Part shown: positions 9,516 to 19,666 of the stretch, in pieces | How the letters are laid out: each line of letters opens with the position of its first letter | Numbering within the stretch: the stretch's first letter is position 1 | Source: an uncultured Pelagibacteraceae bacterium | Lineage (GTDB): Bacteria > Pseudomonadota > Alphaproteobacteria > Pelagibacterales > Pelagibacteraceae | Assembly (NCBI GenBank): GCA_902574695.1 | Contig: CACGON010000001.1 | Location: forward strand, 62,001 to 126,000 | Length of the DNA: 64,000 nucleotides | Direction: 5' to 3' | Position numbers and translations under genes: made by a program | Notes under the pieces: generated by a model | Seen by the model: the letters and a program-made list of their open reading frames with translations, nothing else | What the model was told of the DNA's origin: nothing | Databases searched by the model: none

Positions 9516-9938
9516 ATGTCGGAAACCATTGAAAAAAAATGTATTGAAAAAGGGGTAAAACTTACAGAGCAAAGAAAAATTATTGCTAGAGTTATCTCTC
9601 AATCAAAAGAAACTTATGGGGAGTCTGATCATCCTGATGTTGATGAGCTCTATAATAGGGTTTCAAAGATAGATCCAAAAATAAGTATAGCAACAGTCTA
9701 CAGGACAGTAAAACTTTTTGAAGAAGCTGGAATACTCGTAAAACATGACTTTAAAGCTGGCAAAGCAAGATATGAGATTAATGATGACCATAATCATTTA
9801 ATTGATATCAAAACTGGAGAAATAATAGAATTTGTTGATAATGAAATAGAGGAACTTCAAAAAAAAGTTGCTGAAAAATATGGTTACGATCTAGTTGACC
9901 ATAAACTTGAACTTTACGGAATTAAGAAAAAAAATTAA
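9516..9938 (+). CDS. Fur-family metal-responsive repressor (Fur/Mur)
   Basis: A 140-residue Fur-family regulator. The winged helix covers residues 1-85: LTEQRKIIARVI, then the recognition region SIATVYRTVKLFEEAGIL. The metal-binding region has DDHNHLIDIKTGEIIEF, lacking the CxxC of E. coli Fur, as in alphaproteobacterial Fur/Mur, where the protein senses iron or manganese. It sits in a tsaB-fur-miaB run with four bases before miaB. The two Fur-box-like palindromes at 30535 and 30584 are candidate targets. Whether the metal is Fe or Mn cannot be decided from sequence. Confidence 0.88.
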   Translation: MSETIEKKCIEKGVKLTEQRKIIARVISQSKETYGESDHPDVDELYNRVSKIDPKISIATVYRTVKLFEEAGILVKHDFKAGKARYEINDDHNHLIDIKTGEIIEFVDNEIEELQKKVAEKYGYDLVDHKLELYGIKKKN

Positions 9939-9941
9939 TTA

Positions 9942-11279
9942 ATGGCAAAGAAGGTATTCATTAAAACTTTTGGCTGCCAGATGAATGTTTATGACTCTAA
10001 TCGTATATTAGATACTGTTAAAAAGATAGGTTTTACAGAAACAAAATCTTTAGATGAAAGTGACTGTTTTATTTTAAACACATGTCACATAAGAGATAAA
10101 GCGAAAGAGAAAGTGTATCACGAGATTGGAAGAGTTAAGCAAAATTTTGAGAAAAAGGAAAAACCACTTGTGATAGTTGCTGGGTGTGTAGCCCAAGCTG
10201 AAAATACTGAAATGTTAAAAAGAGAGCCTTACATTGATTTTGTAATTGGACCGCAGTCATATCATAAACTTAATAACACCATCGAAAACTTTGAGAAAAA
10301 TAAATTTAGATCTGAAATAACTGACTTTGACTCTGTTTCTAAATTTGAGTATCTTAGTAAAATAAAAAATGATGCAAGTGAAGTTTCATCATTTATTACA
10401 ATTCAAGAGGGTTGTGATAAATTTTGTCATTTTTGTGTTGTTCCTTATACAAGAGGCCCAGAGTATTCAAGACCTTATAGCCAAATCATAAATGAAGCTG
10501 AAGAGTTAGTAAAAAAAGGATCAAAGGAAATTATTCTACTAGGTCAAAATGTTAATGCTTATTGCAATATTGAAAATGGTAAAAAATATAAGTTATCAAA
10601 TTTAATTATGTCACTGGAGAAAATTAACGATTTAAAAAGAATAAGATATATAACATCCCATCCAAGAGATATGAGTGATGATTTAATTGAGTGTTACTCC
10701 TATTCCAAAAAATTAATGCCATTTATACACCTACCTATCCAATCTGGTTCAAATAAAATTTTAAAACTTATGAATAGAAAGCATAAAGTAGAGGATTACA
10801 TACTAACGTACGAAAAATTAAAAAAAATAAATAAAAATATAGAATTTTCTAGCGATTTTATTATTGGATATCCCGGTGAGACTGAGAAAGATTTTCAGGA
10901 AACATTTAATTTAGTAAAAAATTTAAAGTTTTTAAATTCCTATTCATTTATATTTAGTCCAAGACCAGGCACTACAGCATCAAGTTATGACAAAGTAGAT
11001 GAAACAATATCTAAAGAAAGGCTAAAAATACTCCAAGCTGCACTTTTTGATAACCAGAAATTAAAAAATAAAAGCTTTGAAAATCAATATGTAAATGTAT
11101 TGGTCGAAAATAAAATGAAGGACCAAAAAAACTTATTTGGAAGAAACGAATATATGACATCAGTAATATTTAAAGGTACAGAAAGTTTTATTGGAAAAGT
11201 CGTTCCGGTTAAGATAATAAGCAGTAATCAAAATAGTTTATTCGGAGAAACAGATATAAGTAAAATTAAGGCAGCATAG
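9942..11279 (+). CDS. miaB: tRNA-2-methylthio-N6-dimethylallyladenosine synthase MiaB
   Basis: This radical-SAM enzyme adds the methylthio group to i6A37 of tRNA. The N-terminal cluster domain has FGCQMNVYDS, LNTCHIRDKA and VAGCVAQAE, giving three Cys. The radical SAM motif CDKFCHFCVVPYTRG lies near residue 158, and a TRAM-like end contains FIGKVVPVKI. At 445 residues it is full length. It abuts the fur-like gene upstream and phoH downstream, a common alphaproteobacterial arrangement (miaB-phoH-ybeY-lnt). Confidence 0.96.
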   Translation: MAKKVFIKTFGCQMNVYDSNRILDTVKKIGFTETKSLDESDCFILNTCHIRDKAKEKVYHEIGRVKQNFEKKEKPLVIVAGCVAQAENTEMLKREPYIDFVIGPQSYHKLNNTIENFEKNKFRSEITDFDSVSKFEYLSKIKNDASEVSSFITIQEGCDKFCHFCVVPYTRGPEYSRPYSQIINEAEELVKKGSKEIILLGQNVNAYCNIENGKKYKLSNLIMSLEKINDLKRIRYITSHPRDMSDDLIECYSYSKKLMPFIHLPIQSGSNKILKLMNRKHKVEDYILTYEKLKKINKNIEFSSDFIIGYPGETEKDFQETFNLVKNLKFLNSYSFIFSPRPGTTASSYDKVDETISKERLKILQAALFDNQKLKNKSFENQYVNVLVENKMKDQKNLFGRNEYMTSVIFKGTESFIGKVVPVKIISSNQNSLFGETDISKIKAA

Positions 11280-11281
11280 AA

Positions 11282-12283
11282 TTGAATAATACTCAAAATA
11301 AAATAAAATCTGAACTTAAATTTGTTTACTCTGATAATAATTCTATAAGTATAATATTTCCAAACAACGAACTTTTGATGGGTGTTGTTGGAGAGTTTAA
11401 CAAAAATCTCAAAGAGCTTGAAAACCTTACAGATACTAGCCTTTATTTCAGAGGAAATTCAATAATAATAAAAAGTGATAATAAAAAAAATCAAATTGTC
11501 AAAAATGCTATTCAATTTTTATGTAACCAATTTATAATTAATGGATCAATAGAAAAAAAGGATATAATCTCCTCTGTTAGTAAATTTATGATTGATGAAA
11601 ATAGTAACTTGAATAAAAAAATTGAATATATAATAAAGACACCAAAAAAATCTGTTATTCCCAGATCTGAAAAACAAAAGAAGTATGTTTCAGCTTTACG
11701 TAATAGTGATATAATAATTTCAGCTGGTCCTGCGGGAACTGGAAAAACTTTTTTAGCAGTTGCTGTCGCTTTAACCATGTTGTTAGAAAAAAAAATTGAG
11801 AGAATAATACTCTCCAGACCAGCGGTCGAAGCTGGAGAGCGCCTTGGTTTTTTACCTGGAGATATGAGAGATAAAGTAGATCCGTATCTAAGACCTCTTT
11901 ATGACTCTTTATATGATTTATTAGATTTTGAAAAAATACAAAAAAAAATAGAAGTTGGTGATATCGAAATAGCACCTCTGGCTTTTATGAGAGGAAGAAC
12001 TTTAAAAAATTCCTTCGCGATATTAGATGAAGCTCAGAATGCAACAGATACTCAAATTAAAATGTTTCTTACACGTATTGGTGAAAATTCAAAAATAGTT
12101 ATTAATGGTGATCCTTCACAAATAGATTTACCCAATAAATCATTATCTGGGTTAAATCGATCCAAAAAACTTTTACAACATCTTAAAGAAATATCAGTTG
12201 TAGATTTTGATCATGCTGATGTAGTTAGACATCCATTAGTCTCTAAAATAGTAAAGGCTTACTCAGATCATAATAATGATTAG
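11282..12283 (+). CDS. phoH: PhoH-like ATPase
   Basis: A cytoplasmic P-loop ATPase of the PhoH/YbeZ family, genetically linked with YbeY in rRNA maturation. Walker A is SAGPAGTGKTFLAVAVAL near residue 145 and Walker B is FAILDEAQNAT near 255. The start appears to be TTG two bases behind the miaB stop: no ATG occurs until inside the conserved N-terminal domain. An AAGG lies shortly upstream. The 3' end overlaps ybeY by eight bases, suggesting translational coupling. Confidence 0.92.
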   Translation: MNNTQNKIKSELKFVYSDNNSISIIFPNNELLMGVVGEFNKNLKELENLTDTSLYFRGNSIIIKSDNKKNQIVKNAIQFLCNQFIINGSIEKKDIISSVSKFMIDENSNLNKKIEYIIKTPKKSVIPRSEKQKKYVSALRNSDIIISAGPAGTGKTFLAVAVALTMLLEKKIERIILSRPAVEAGERLGFLPGDMRDKVDPYLRPLYDSLYDLLDFEKIQKKIEVGDIEIAPLAFMRGRTLKNSFAILDEAQNATDTQIKMFLTRIGENSKIVINGDPSQIDLPNKSLSGLNRSKKLLQHLKEISVVDFDHADVVRHPLVSKIVKAYSDHNND

Positions 12284-12749
12284 AGTTGAAGTCTTTGATG
12301 ACAATTTAAGTTGGAAAAAAAAAATAAAAAAAACAAGTATTTTTTTTAATAAAGTCTTAAGTTTTTTTCCTGAAAAATATAAATTTAAAAAAAAAAATAT
12401 TTCTTTCTCTTTATTACTTTCAGATAATAAAAAAATTAAAGAACTGAATAAAAAATTTAGAAAAAAAAATAAGTCAACCGATGTTCTTTCTTTTCCTTTA
12501 AATAAAAAAATAAATAAAAATAAATATTATCTTGGAGATATAATAATAAGCTATCAATTTATGAATAAACCCAAGTCTATAAATAACCTAAATTTTAAAA
12601 AAAAAGTTATCAGAATATTTATACATGGATTTCTTCATCTATTAGGTTATGACCATTTAAGAGAAAAAGATTATATAAAAATGTATAACGAGGAACTAAA
12701 AATATTCGAATTAGTTGATAGAAAAATTGATAAAATTATTAAAATTTAA
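12276..12749 (+). CDS. ybeY: Endoribonuclease YbeY (rRNA maturation, metalloprotein)
   Basis: YbeY is a zinc-dependent RNase involved in 16S 3'-end maturation and ribosome quality control. The signature IHGFLHLLGYDH, with its three metal-binding His, lies near residues 115-126, and the usual STDVLSFPL precedes it. The protein is unusually lysine-rich but of normal length (157 residues). Its start overlaps phoH and its end overlaps the 5' end of lnt. Confidence 0.94.
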   Translation: MIRVEVFDDNLSWKKKIKKTSIFFNKVLSFFPEKYKFKKKNISFSLLLSDNKKIKELNKKFRKKNKSTDVLSFPLNKKINKNKYYLGDIIISYQFMNKPKSINNLNFKKKVIRIFIHGFLHLLGYDHLREKDYIKMYNEELKIFELVDRKIDKIIKI

Positions 12750-14271
12750 AAAAGTTTCATATATCTTCATTTTTTTAATTGGAGTAATTAGTTCTTTAAG
12801 TTTACCTCCCTATAACTATTTTTATATAAATTTTTTTACACTAGGATCTCTTTTCTTTTTTTTAATTAAAAATAATGAACTTTCGAAAAAAGATTATTTT
12901 TTATATGGATGGTTGTTTGGTTTTGGTTATTTTTTATCAAGCTTATATTGGATTTCAATTTCTTTAACCTTTGATTCTGACTTTAAATTTTTAATACCAA
13001 TTTCTATAATTTTAATTCCTTCTTTTCTTGCTTTATTTATATCTATACCTGTATTTTTATTATCCTTTTTTTTAAAATTAAGTAACCTGTGTTTAGTTTT
13101 AATTTTCTCAATTTTATTAGCTAGTTTTGAATTCATTAGAGGATTTATACTAACAGGTTTCCCTTGGAACTTATTTGTTTATTCTTTTTCTGATAATCTA
13201 TCTTTTATTCAAATGCTTTCTGTATTTGGAACTTATGGTCTTAATTTAATATGTATAAGTTTTTTTTTGATCCCTTCAGTTTTACTTTTAAATAAAAGTC
13301 GGATTGAATCAATAATATCCTATATTTTACTAATCTTTTTCTTATCTTTATTTTTGATAGGCAACCTAAGATTAAAGGAGGAGAATATTATAAATAGATT
13401 TAATGAGGTTTCTTTAATTAAAATTATTTCATCAAAAGTAGAAATAAATAGATTTTATGAACCTGGAAATGAGGAGAATATTATTAATCAACTAGTTAAT
13501 TTGAGTAACCCTGAAAAGGACATTCCAACATTATTTATATGGCCAGAAGGGGTAATTACATCCACACATTTAAAAGATATTTGGCGATATAGAGATTTAT
13601 TTAAAAAGTTTAGTGATAATCATCTCATTTTGTTTGGAATTAATGACATTGTTTTAGAAGATGAAAGTAAAATATATAATTCGCTAGCCATAGTAGATAA
13701 TCAATTAAATTTAAAATCACTTTATTATAAAAATAATCTTGTACCTTTTGGGGAGTTTTTACCTTTAGAAAATATATTAAGTAAATTTGGATTTAAAAAT
13801 ATTACAAATAAATATCAATCTTTTTCAAATGGAAATAAAAGGGATATAATTTACACAGAACTTAATAATTTTAATTTAAGTATTCTTCCGTTAATTTGTT
13901 ATGAAATTATATATTCAGGAGAGCTATCAGATAAAAATAATTTTGATTTAATAGTAAATATTTCCGAAGATGGATGGTTTGGTAAATCTATAGGTCCTCA
14001 CCAACACTTTGCTCATTCAGTTTTTAGAGCTATTGAAGAGGGAAAAACTATTTTGAGGTCATCAAATAATGGAATTTCAGCCATGATAAGTCCAAAGGGA
14101 AAAACTTTAAAAATTCACAAGTCAACTTACAGTGGAGTATTAAAAATAGACTATTTTGAAAAGTTAAGAGAAATGACCGTATTTTCTTTATATGGTCGTA
14201 ATAATATATTCTTTTATTTAGTTGCAATTTATATTACTTTAATTTTCTTTTTAAAAAGAATAGGGAGATAA
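12715..14271 (+). CDS. lnt: Apolipoprotein N-acyltransferase
   Basis: Lnt adds the third acyl chain to lipoproteins in the inner membrane. The first 220 residues hold about six to seven membrane helices with [11 protein letters not shown], and the C-terminal half is the nitrilase-like domain. The catalytic triad can be placed as Glu in FIWPEGVI, Lys in [10 protein letters not shown] and Cys in PLICYEIIY. The start is uncertain: the frame opens with TTG at 12715, another TTG follows at 12727, and both lie inside ybeY, with no ATG before the first helix. The metK start follows one base after its stop. Confidence 0.92.
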   Translation: MIEKLIKLLKFKKVSYIFIFLIGVISSLSLPPYNYFYINFFTLGSLFFFLIKNNELSKKDYFLYGWLFGFGYFLSSLYWISISLTFDSDFKFLIPISIILIPSFLALFISIPVFLLSFFLKLSNLCLVLIFSILLASFEFIRGFILTGFPWNLFVYSFSDNLSFIQMLSVFGTYGLNLICISFFLIPSVLLLNKSRIESIISYILLIFFLSLFLIGNLRLKEENIINRFNEVSLIKIISSKVEINRFYEPGNEENIINQLVNLSNPEKDIPTLFIWPEGVITSTHLKDIWRYRDLFKKFSDNHLILFGINDIVLEDESKIYNSLAIVDNQLNLKSLYYKNNLVPFGEFLPLENILSKFGFKNITNKYQSFSNGNKRDIIYTELNNFNLSILPLICYEIIYSGELSDKNNFDLIVNISEDGWFGKSIGPHQHFAHSVFRAIEEGKTILRSSNNGISAMISPKGKTLKIHKSTYSGVLKIDYFEKLREMTVFSLYGRNNIFFYLVAIYITLIFFLKRIGR

Positions 14272-14272
14272 A

Positions 14273-15433
14273 ATGAAAAAAAATTATTTGTTTACGAGTG
14301 AGTCAGTTTCAGAAGGTCATCCAGATAAAGTATGTGATAGAATTTCAGATATGGTTGTTGATACTTATTTAGGAATGGAGCCCCAAGCTAGAGTAGCATG
14401 TGAAACTTTAACAACTACAAATAAAGTTGTTTTAGCCGGAGAAACTAGAGGTCCCGAAATCAAAAAAGATGAATTAATTTCTAAAGTAAGAGATTGTATT
14501 AAGGATATTGGTTATGATCAAGAGGGTTTCACTTATAAGGAAGCAACCAAGATTGAATGTCATTTACACTCTCAATCAGCTGATATAGCAATGGGTGTCG
14601 ACTCATCAGGTAATAAAGATGAAGGCGCGGGAGATCAAGGTATAATGTTTGGGTATGCATGCAATGAGACCGATGTTCTAATGCCAGCTCCAATTCATTT
14701 TTCACATAGAATTTTAAGATTAATGGCTGAAGACAGAAAGTCTGGAAGGTTAAAAGGAATAGAGCCAGACTCAAAAAGCCAAATTACAATTGAATATAAA
14801 GATGGAGTTCCAGCCAATGTAAAATCAGTTGTTATATCTACTCAACACTCTAAAGATGTTAATTTAGCAAAAGTGAAAGAACTTTGCATGCCATATATTC
14901 AAAAATCAATTCCAAAAAATTTATTAGGAAATCTTGATGAAAATGAAATTTACATAAATCCAACTGGAAACTTTGTAATTGGTGGACCAGACGGAGATAG
15001 TGGTTTAACAGGAAGAAAAATAATTGTAGATACTTACGGCGGAGCAGCACCTCATGGCGGTGGAGCTTTTTCAGGAAAAGATCCAACTAAAGTTGATAGA
15101 TCAGCCGCTTACGCATCTAGATATTTAGCAAAAAATATTGTTGCATCAAAAATTGCTGACAAATGTTTAATTCAGCTAGCTTATGCCATTGGTGTGTCAA
15201 AGCCGTTATCAATATATGTTGATTTATTTTCAAATGATGAAGAAAAAAACAAACATGTAGAAAAACTAATAAAGGACAACTTTGATTTGAGCCCAAGAGG
15301 AATAAGAGAAATGTTAGGTTTAAATAAACCTATTTATGAAAAATCAGCTGCATACGGCCATTTTGGAAGAGAACCAGAGTCAAATGGAGCTTTTTCATGG
15401 GAAAAAACTGATAAGTCATCAATATTTAAATAA
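14273..15433 (+). CDS. metK: S-adenosylmethionine synthetase
   Basis: MetK makes S-adenosylmethionine from methionine and ATP. Conserved motifs are [14 protein letters not shown] near the N-terminus, [13 protein letters not shown] near residue 117 and [19 protein letters not shown] near residue 260. The 386-residue length is normal. It is the last gene of the tsaB-to-metK run and follows lnt by a single base, so there is no room for its own leader or a SAM riboswitch. A new promoter lies just behind it, for nusA. Confidence 0.97.
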   Translation: MKKNYLFTSESVSEGHPDKVCDRISDMVVDTYLGMEPQARVACETLTTTNKVVLAGETRGPEIKKDELISKVRDCIKDIGYDQEGFTYKEATKIECHLHSQSADIAMGVDSSGNKDEGAGDQGIMFGYACNETDVLMPAPIHFSHRILRLMAEDRKSGRLKGIEPDSKSQITIEYKDGVPANVKSVVISTQHSKDVNLAKVKELCMPYIQKSIPKNLLGNLDENEIYINPTGNFVIGGPDGDSGLTGRKIIVDTYGGAAPHGGGAFSGKDPTKVDRSAAYASRYLAKNIVASKIADKCLIQLAYAIGVSKPLSIYVDLFSNDEEKNKHVEKLIKDNFDLSPRGIREMLGLNKPIYEKSAAYGHFGREPESNGAFSWEKTDKSSIFK

Positions 15434-15441
15434 GTAAAAAG

Positions 15442-15469
15442 TTGAAAATATAAAAAAAATATCTATATT
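15442..15469 (+). promoter_or_regulatory. Sigma-70-type promoter of the nusA operon
   Basis: TTGAAA at 15442-15447 and TATATT at 15464-15469 are separated by 16 bases, close to the housekeeping consensus. Transcription would begin near 15476, giving a leader of about 54 bases before nusA. The hexamers are read directly; promoter activity is inferred. Confidence 0.6.
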
Positions 15470-15491
15470 CCAATTACATTATTGAAATTTC

Positions 15492-15519
15492 AAAAATGGG
15501 CTTCGGCCCATTTTTTTTT
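15492..15519 (+). terminator. Intrinsic terminator in the nusA leader (probable attenuator)
   Basis: The stem AAAAATGGGC pairs perfectly with GCCCATTTTT across a TTCG tetraloop and is followed by a T run to 15519. It would end metK transcripts. It also lies inside the short leader made from the promoter at 15442, only about ten bases before the nusA start codon, so the nusA operon must be transcribed through it. Leader terminators ahead of the rimP/nusA operon are known in other proteobacteria; the attenuation role here is inferred. Confidence 0.82.
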
Positions 15520-15529
15520 GGAAGGAAAA

Positions 15530-17083
15530 ATGCTTAACAGAAGATCAGATAAATTAGAACTTTTACGTATTGCGGAAGCAGTGGCTTTAGAAAAATCTAT
15601 AGATAAAGAATTAATAATCCATTCAATGGAGACAGGAATTGCTAAAGCTGCAAAATCAAAATTTGGTCAAGAAAATGAAATCCATGTCCAGATAGATAGA
15701 GATAGTGGAGATATTGGTATATTTAGAAAATTAATTATTGTTGAGGTACCAGAAAATATTAATACAGAAATTAGCCTGAAAGAGGCACAACTTTTAAATG
15801 AGGAAAATAAAAGTAAAAATTTGGGTGATATAATTCTCCAACCTCTTCCAGCATTTGACTTTGGAAGAATTGCTGCCCAAACAGCCAAACAAGTTATAAG
15901 CACAAGTGTGAGGGAGGCAGAGAGAGATAGGCAGTATAATGACTTTATAGACAAAAAGGACACCATACTAAGCGGGATAGTAAAAAGATTAGAATTTGGA
16001 AATGTAATTGTTGACCTTGGAAGAACAGAAGCAATTATACAAAAAAATGAAATGATACCTAGAGAAAATATTAAAGCTGGAGATAGAGTAAAGGCTTACT
16101 GTTACGATGTAAGAAGAGAACCGAGAGGACAACAAATTTTCTTATCAAGAGCCCATCCGAAATTTATGGAAAAATTATTTATTCAAGAAGTTCCAGAAAT
16201 TTACGATGGTATGATTGAGATAATCTCGTCGTCAAGAGATCCTGGAAGTCGAGCTAAAATTTGTGTAAAAGCAATAGATAATTCACTAGACCCAGTAGGT
16301 GCATGTGTGGGCATGAGAGGTAGCAGAGTGCAGTCAGTGGTTAATGAGCTACAAGGAGAAAAAATTGATATTGTTAATTGGTCTGAGGATCCAGCAGTAA
16401 TTGTTTCTAATGCTCTGTCTCCTGCAGAGATACAAAGGGTAAATGTTGATATTGAAAATAAAAAATTAGATGTAATTCTAACGGAGGAAAATTTAAGTAA
16501 AGCAATCGGACGAAGAGGGCAAAATGTAAGATTAGCAACTAAACTAATGAATTATGAAATAAATATAATGACTGATCAGGAAGACTCTGAAAGAAGACAA
16601 TCAGAGTTCAAGGAAAAAACTGAAAACTTTGTTAAAAATTTGGAGTTAGACGAAACTCTTGGTCAATTATTAGTCGCAGAAGGATTCTCCTCAATTGATG
16701 ACATTAAAGAGTCAAACATTGAGTCTTTGATTAAAATAGAGGGAATTGAGGAGGAAACAGCAAAAGAATTAATTGAAAGAGCTAAAGAAGCACATCAAAA
16801 AGATCAAGAAGAAATATCAAATAGAATTAAGGAGCTTGGTTTAGATAATGATTTAATAAATCACGAAGGGTTAACTCCAGGAATGCTTGTAACACTTGGC
16901 GAACAAAAAATATTAAGTCTGAACGATTTTGCCGACTTAGCTTCAGATGAGTTAACTGGTGGGTACGATATAGTAAAAGGTGAAAAAATAAAAATAAAGG
17001 GATATTTAGAGGATTTCGCACTATCAAAAAATGAGGCTGATCAGTTAATTATGACTGCTCGAGAAAAAGCATATAAAGATTGA
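15530..17083 (+). CDS. nusA: Transcription termination/antitermination factor NusA
   Basis: NusA binds RNA polymerase and modulates pausing, termination and antitermination. The N-terminal domain starts at LELLRIAEAVALEKSID; an S1 domain follows (about residues 115-185, GDRVKAYCYDVRREPRGQQ), then KH domains with VGACVGMRGSRVQSV and AIGRRGQNVRLAT. The C-terminus has two acidic repeats, as in alphaproteobacterial and E. coli NusA. I chose the ATG preceded by GGAAGG. An upstream TTG in frame would run through the terminator hairpin and is rejected. The rimP gene that normally precedes nusA is missing. Confidence 0.95.
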   Translation: MLNRRSDKLELLRIAEAVALEKSIDKELIIHSMETGIAKAAKSKFGQENEIHVQIDRDSGDIGIFRKLIIVEVPENINTEISLKEAQLLNEENKSKNLGDIILQPLPAFDFGRIAAQTAKQVISTSVREAERDRQYNDFIDKKDTILSGIVKRLEFGNVIVDLGRTEAIIQKNEMIPRENIKAGDRVKAYCYDVRREPRGQQIFLSRAHPKFMEKLFIQEVPEIYDGMIEIISSSRDPGSRAKICVKAIDNSLDPVGACVGMRGSRVQSVVNELQGEKIDIVNWSEDPAVIVSNALSPAEIQRVNVDIENKKLDVILTEENLSKAIGRRGQNVRLATKLMNYEINIMTDQEDSERRQSEFKEKTENFVKNLELDETLGQLLVAEGFSSIDDIKESNIESLIKIEGIEEETAKELIERAKEAHQKDQEEISNRIKELGLDNDLINHEGLTPGMLVTLGEQKILSLNDFADLASDELTGGYDIVKGEKIKIKGYLEDFALSKNEADQLIMTAREKAYKD

Positions 17084-17093
17084 GAGATGACCT

Positions 17094-19286
17094 ATGGAAA
17101 AAAAAAAAACAAAACTGACACTTTCTGGAAATCTAAAAAAATCTATTTCAAATATTGAAAAAGCAAAAACTCAAAGTAAAAATTCTGTTTTCATAGATAA
17201 AAAAAATATTAAATTTTCGGGAAAAAGACCATCAACTAATTTTAACTCAAAAGTTAACAATAAACCAAAAAATCTAAATTTTGTTAAACCAAAACCACCA
17301 ATTAATGATTATGAAAAAAGAAAATTGGCAGAGCAAAGAGCAACCAAGAGGCTTAAAGATGATGGTGATAAAAAAGAGATTAAAGGCAAAGGTAATTTTA
17401 AAAGAAGAGAATTAAAACTAACTATTTCAAGGGCGCTCAGTGGAGAAGATGAGGGTAGAGCAAGAAGTTTGGCTGCACTAAAAAGAGCTAAACAAAAGGA
17501 GAATAGAGAAACAATCAAAGATAATAACCAAGACTTACTAAAGCCTGTCAAAAGAGATGTAAATATTCCTGAAGTTATCACAATAAGAGAGCTAGCAAAC
17601 AGAATGGCTGAGCAGTCAAGCAGCATTATAAAACATTTATTAGGCATGGGAGTAACTGCTACGATTAATCACTCAATTGACTCAGATACAGCAGAATATC
17701 TGGTGAAAGAGTTTGGTCATAACCCAATTAAAGAGGAAAAAACAGAGGAAATTATAAAAAAAATTAAAGAGGTTAAATCTGAAAATTTAAAAAATAGACC
17801 ACCTATCGTAACTGTTATGGGGCACGTAGATCATGGAAAAACATCATTACTTGATGTGCTCAGAAGTTCAAATGTAGTTTCAGGTGAGTTTGGTGGAATA
17901 ACACAACATATTGGAGCATATCAAATAAGTCATAAAGATCAAAAAATTACATTTATTGATACTCCAGGTCATGCTGCATTTACTGAAATGAGAGCCAGAG
18001 GTTCTAAATTAACCGATTTAGTTGTGCTTGTTGTTGCTGCTGATGATGGAGTTAAACCTCAAACAATAGAGTCAATTAAACACGCAAAAGCAGCAAAGGT
18101 ACCAATAGTTGTCGCAATAAATAAGTGTGACTTACCAGAGTCAGATCCGCAAAAAATTAAAAATCAATTGTTAGAACATGAACTTATTGCAGAGGAATTG
18201 TCAGGAGATACATTAATGGTAGAGATATCAACAAAAACTAAAAAGAATTTAGATAAACTTGTAGAGTCTATAATTTTACAGGCCGAGCTTCTTGATTTAA
18301 AAACAGATTACGAGACAACGTCAACAGGTGTAGTACTAGAGTCAAAAATAGATGTCGGACGAGGGCCAATTGCTAATATTGTTATAACAAGTGGTACACT
18401 AAAAAAAGGTGATTATTTTGTAAGTGGTTTACAATGGGGTAAGGTGAGAGTGATTAATAATGATTTGGGAAAAAATGTAGATCTAGCTTTTCCAGCCTCT
18501 CCTGTAGAAGTTCTTGGAATAAATGGTGCTGCTAAATCAGGAGATGATTTTTTAGTATTAGAAAGTGAAAAAGAAGCAAAATCTTTATGTGACGCAAGAG
18601 TTCAAGAGTCAAAAGTTGGAAAAAATCCTTTAAAATTTGTAACACAAGAATCAGCATTTAAAGATAAAATTTCAGAAGAGTTAAATATAATTATAAAATC
18701 AGATGTTCATGGTTCATCTGAAGCTATAAAAAATGCAATCATTCAAATTAAACATGATGAGATAAGACCAAAAATAATTTTATCAGATATTGGAATGGTT
18801 ACAGAGACCGATGTAAGCTTAGCTAAAGCTTCTAAAGCGATATTAATTGCATTTAATGTTAAACCAACCAAAGAAGCAAAAAAACTTGCTGAGCAAGAAA
18901 AAATTTTAATTTCATCTTACAATATTATTTATGAGGTATTAGATTTTATTAAAAACAAAATGTCAGGCCTATTATCTCCCGATATTGAAGAACAGATAAT
19001 AGGATCAGCCGAAATCTTAGAAATCTTTAAAGTTTCTAAAGTTGGAAAGGTTGCAGGTTCAAAAGTAATTGATGGTGAAATAGTAAATAACTCTAGCGCA
19101 CGGATTATCAGAGATGGAACAATAATTTACAACGGTAAAATTGGCTCTATTTTTAGGGAAAAAAATCAGACAAAACAAGTAAGTGCAGGATTAGAGTGTG
19201 GTATAACGTTAAAAGATTTTAGTGATTTTCAAAAGAATGATATAATTGAGGTTTACAACTCTAAAGTTACTGAGAGAAGAATATGA
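17094..19286 (+). CDS. infB: Translation initiation factor IF-2
   Basis: IF-2 is the GTPase that brings initiator tRNA to the 30S subunit. Residues 1-160 are a lysine-rich, low-complexity arm, then an IF2-N region (VITIRELANRMAEQSSSI). The G domain shows G1 VTVMGHVDHGKTSLLD, G3 DTPGHAAF and G4 NKCDL, followed by domains II-IV. The 730-residue length is short for a proteobacterium because the N-terminal arm is reduced. It follows nusA by ten bases; the ylxR gene usual between them in alphaproteobacteria is missing. Its stop overlaps rbfA. Confidence 0.96.
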   Translation: MEKKKTKLTLSGNLKKSISNIEKAKTQSKNSVFIDKKNIKFSGKRPSTNFNSKVNNKPKNLNFVKPKPPINDYEKRKLAEQRATKRLKDDGDKKEIKGKGNFKRRELKLTISRALSGEDEGRARSLAALKRAKQKENRETIKDNNQDLLKPVKRDVNIPEVITIRELANRMAEQSSSIIKHLLGMGVTATINHSIDSDTAEYLVKEFGHNPIKEEKTEEIIKKIKEVKSENLKNRPPIVTVMGHVDHGKTSLLDVLRSSNVVSGEFGGITQHIGAYQISHKDQKITFIDTPGHAAFTEMRARGSKLTDLVVLVVAADDGVKPQTIESIKHAKAAKVPIVVAINKCDLPESDPQKIKNQLLEHELIAEELSGDTLMVEISTKTKKNLDKLVESIILQAELLDLKTDYETTSTGVVLESKIDVGRGPIANIVITSGTLKKGDYFVSGLQWGKVRVINNDLGKNVDLAFPASPVEVLGINGAAKSGDDFLVLESEKEAKSLCDARVQESKVGKNPLKFVTQESAFKDKISEELNIIIKSDVHGSSEAIKNAIIQIKHDEIRPKIILSDIGMVTETDVSLAKASKAILIAFNVKPTKEAKKLAEQEKILISSYNIIYEVLDFIKNKMSGLLSPDIEEQIIGSAEILEIFKVSKVGKVAGSKVIDGEIVNNSSARIIRDGTIIYNGKIGSIFREKNQTKQVSAGLECGITLKDFSDFQKNDIIEVYNSKVTERRI

Positions 19287-19666
19287 GGAGTAAAAAATCT
19301 AGTAGACCTGTAACTCAAAGACAATTAAGGGTTGGAGAGATGATAAAACAGGCATTAGGAACCATCTTTGTGAGGGGAGAGGCAAAATTACCAAATCTAG
19401 AGACTAATAATATCACTGTTACAGAGGTGAGAATGAGCCCAGATTTAAAAACAGCAAAAGCATTTGTTTTGCCACTTGGTGGAAAAAATGCTACTGAAGC
19501 AATAAATATTTTAAAGGAATTTTCCTTTGTTGTTAGAAAAGTTCTTTCAAAAAAAATAACTATGAAATTTTTACCAAAATTATTATTCGTAAAAGATGAC
19601 TCATTTGAATATGCTGAAAAAATTGAGAATTTAATAAAACAAACAAATAGACAGGAAAAAATATGA
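19283..19666 (+). CDS. rbfA: Ribosome-binding factor A
   Basis: RbfA is a small KH-fold protein needed for late 30S maturation and 16S 5'-end processing. The sequence has [17 protein letters not shown] at the start, [18 protein letters not shown] in the middle and [19 protein letters not shown] near the end, all family-typical. Both ends use ATGA overlaps, with infB upstream and rpsO downstream. truB, the usual next gene, is not present. Confidence 0.94.
   Translation: MRSKKSSRPVTQRQLRVGEMIKQALGTIFVRGEAKLPNLETNNITVTEVRMSPDLKTAKAFVLPLGGKNATEAINILKEFSFVVRKVLSKKITMKFLPKLLFVKDDSFEYAEKIENLIKQTNRQEKI

Noticed and set aside
14200-14272. SAM riboswitch ahead of metK
   Set aside because: metK begins one base after the lnt stop, and the sequence there is lnt coding sequence, so there is no leader to hold one.
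15482-15529. In-frame N-terminal extension of NusA from a TTG at 15482
   Set aside because: The extension is the translation of the terminator hairpin; the ATG at 15530 has a good ribosome binding site and matches the NusA N-terminus.
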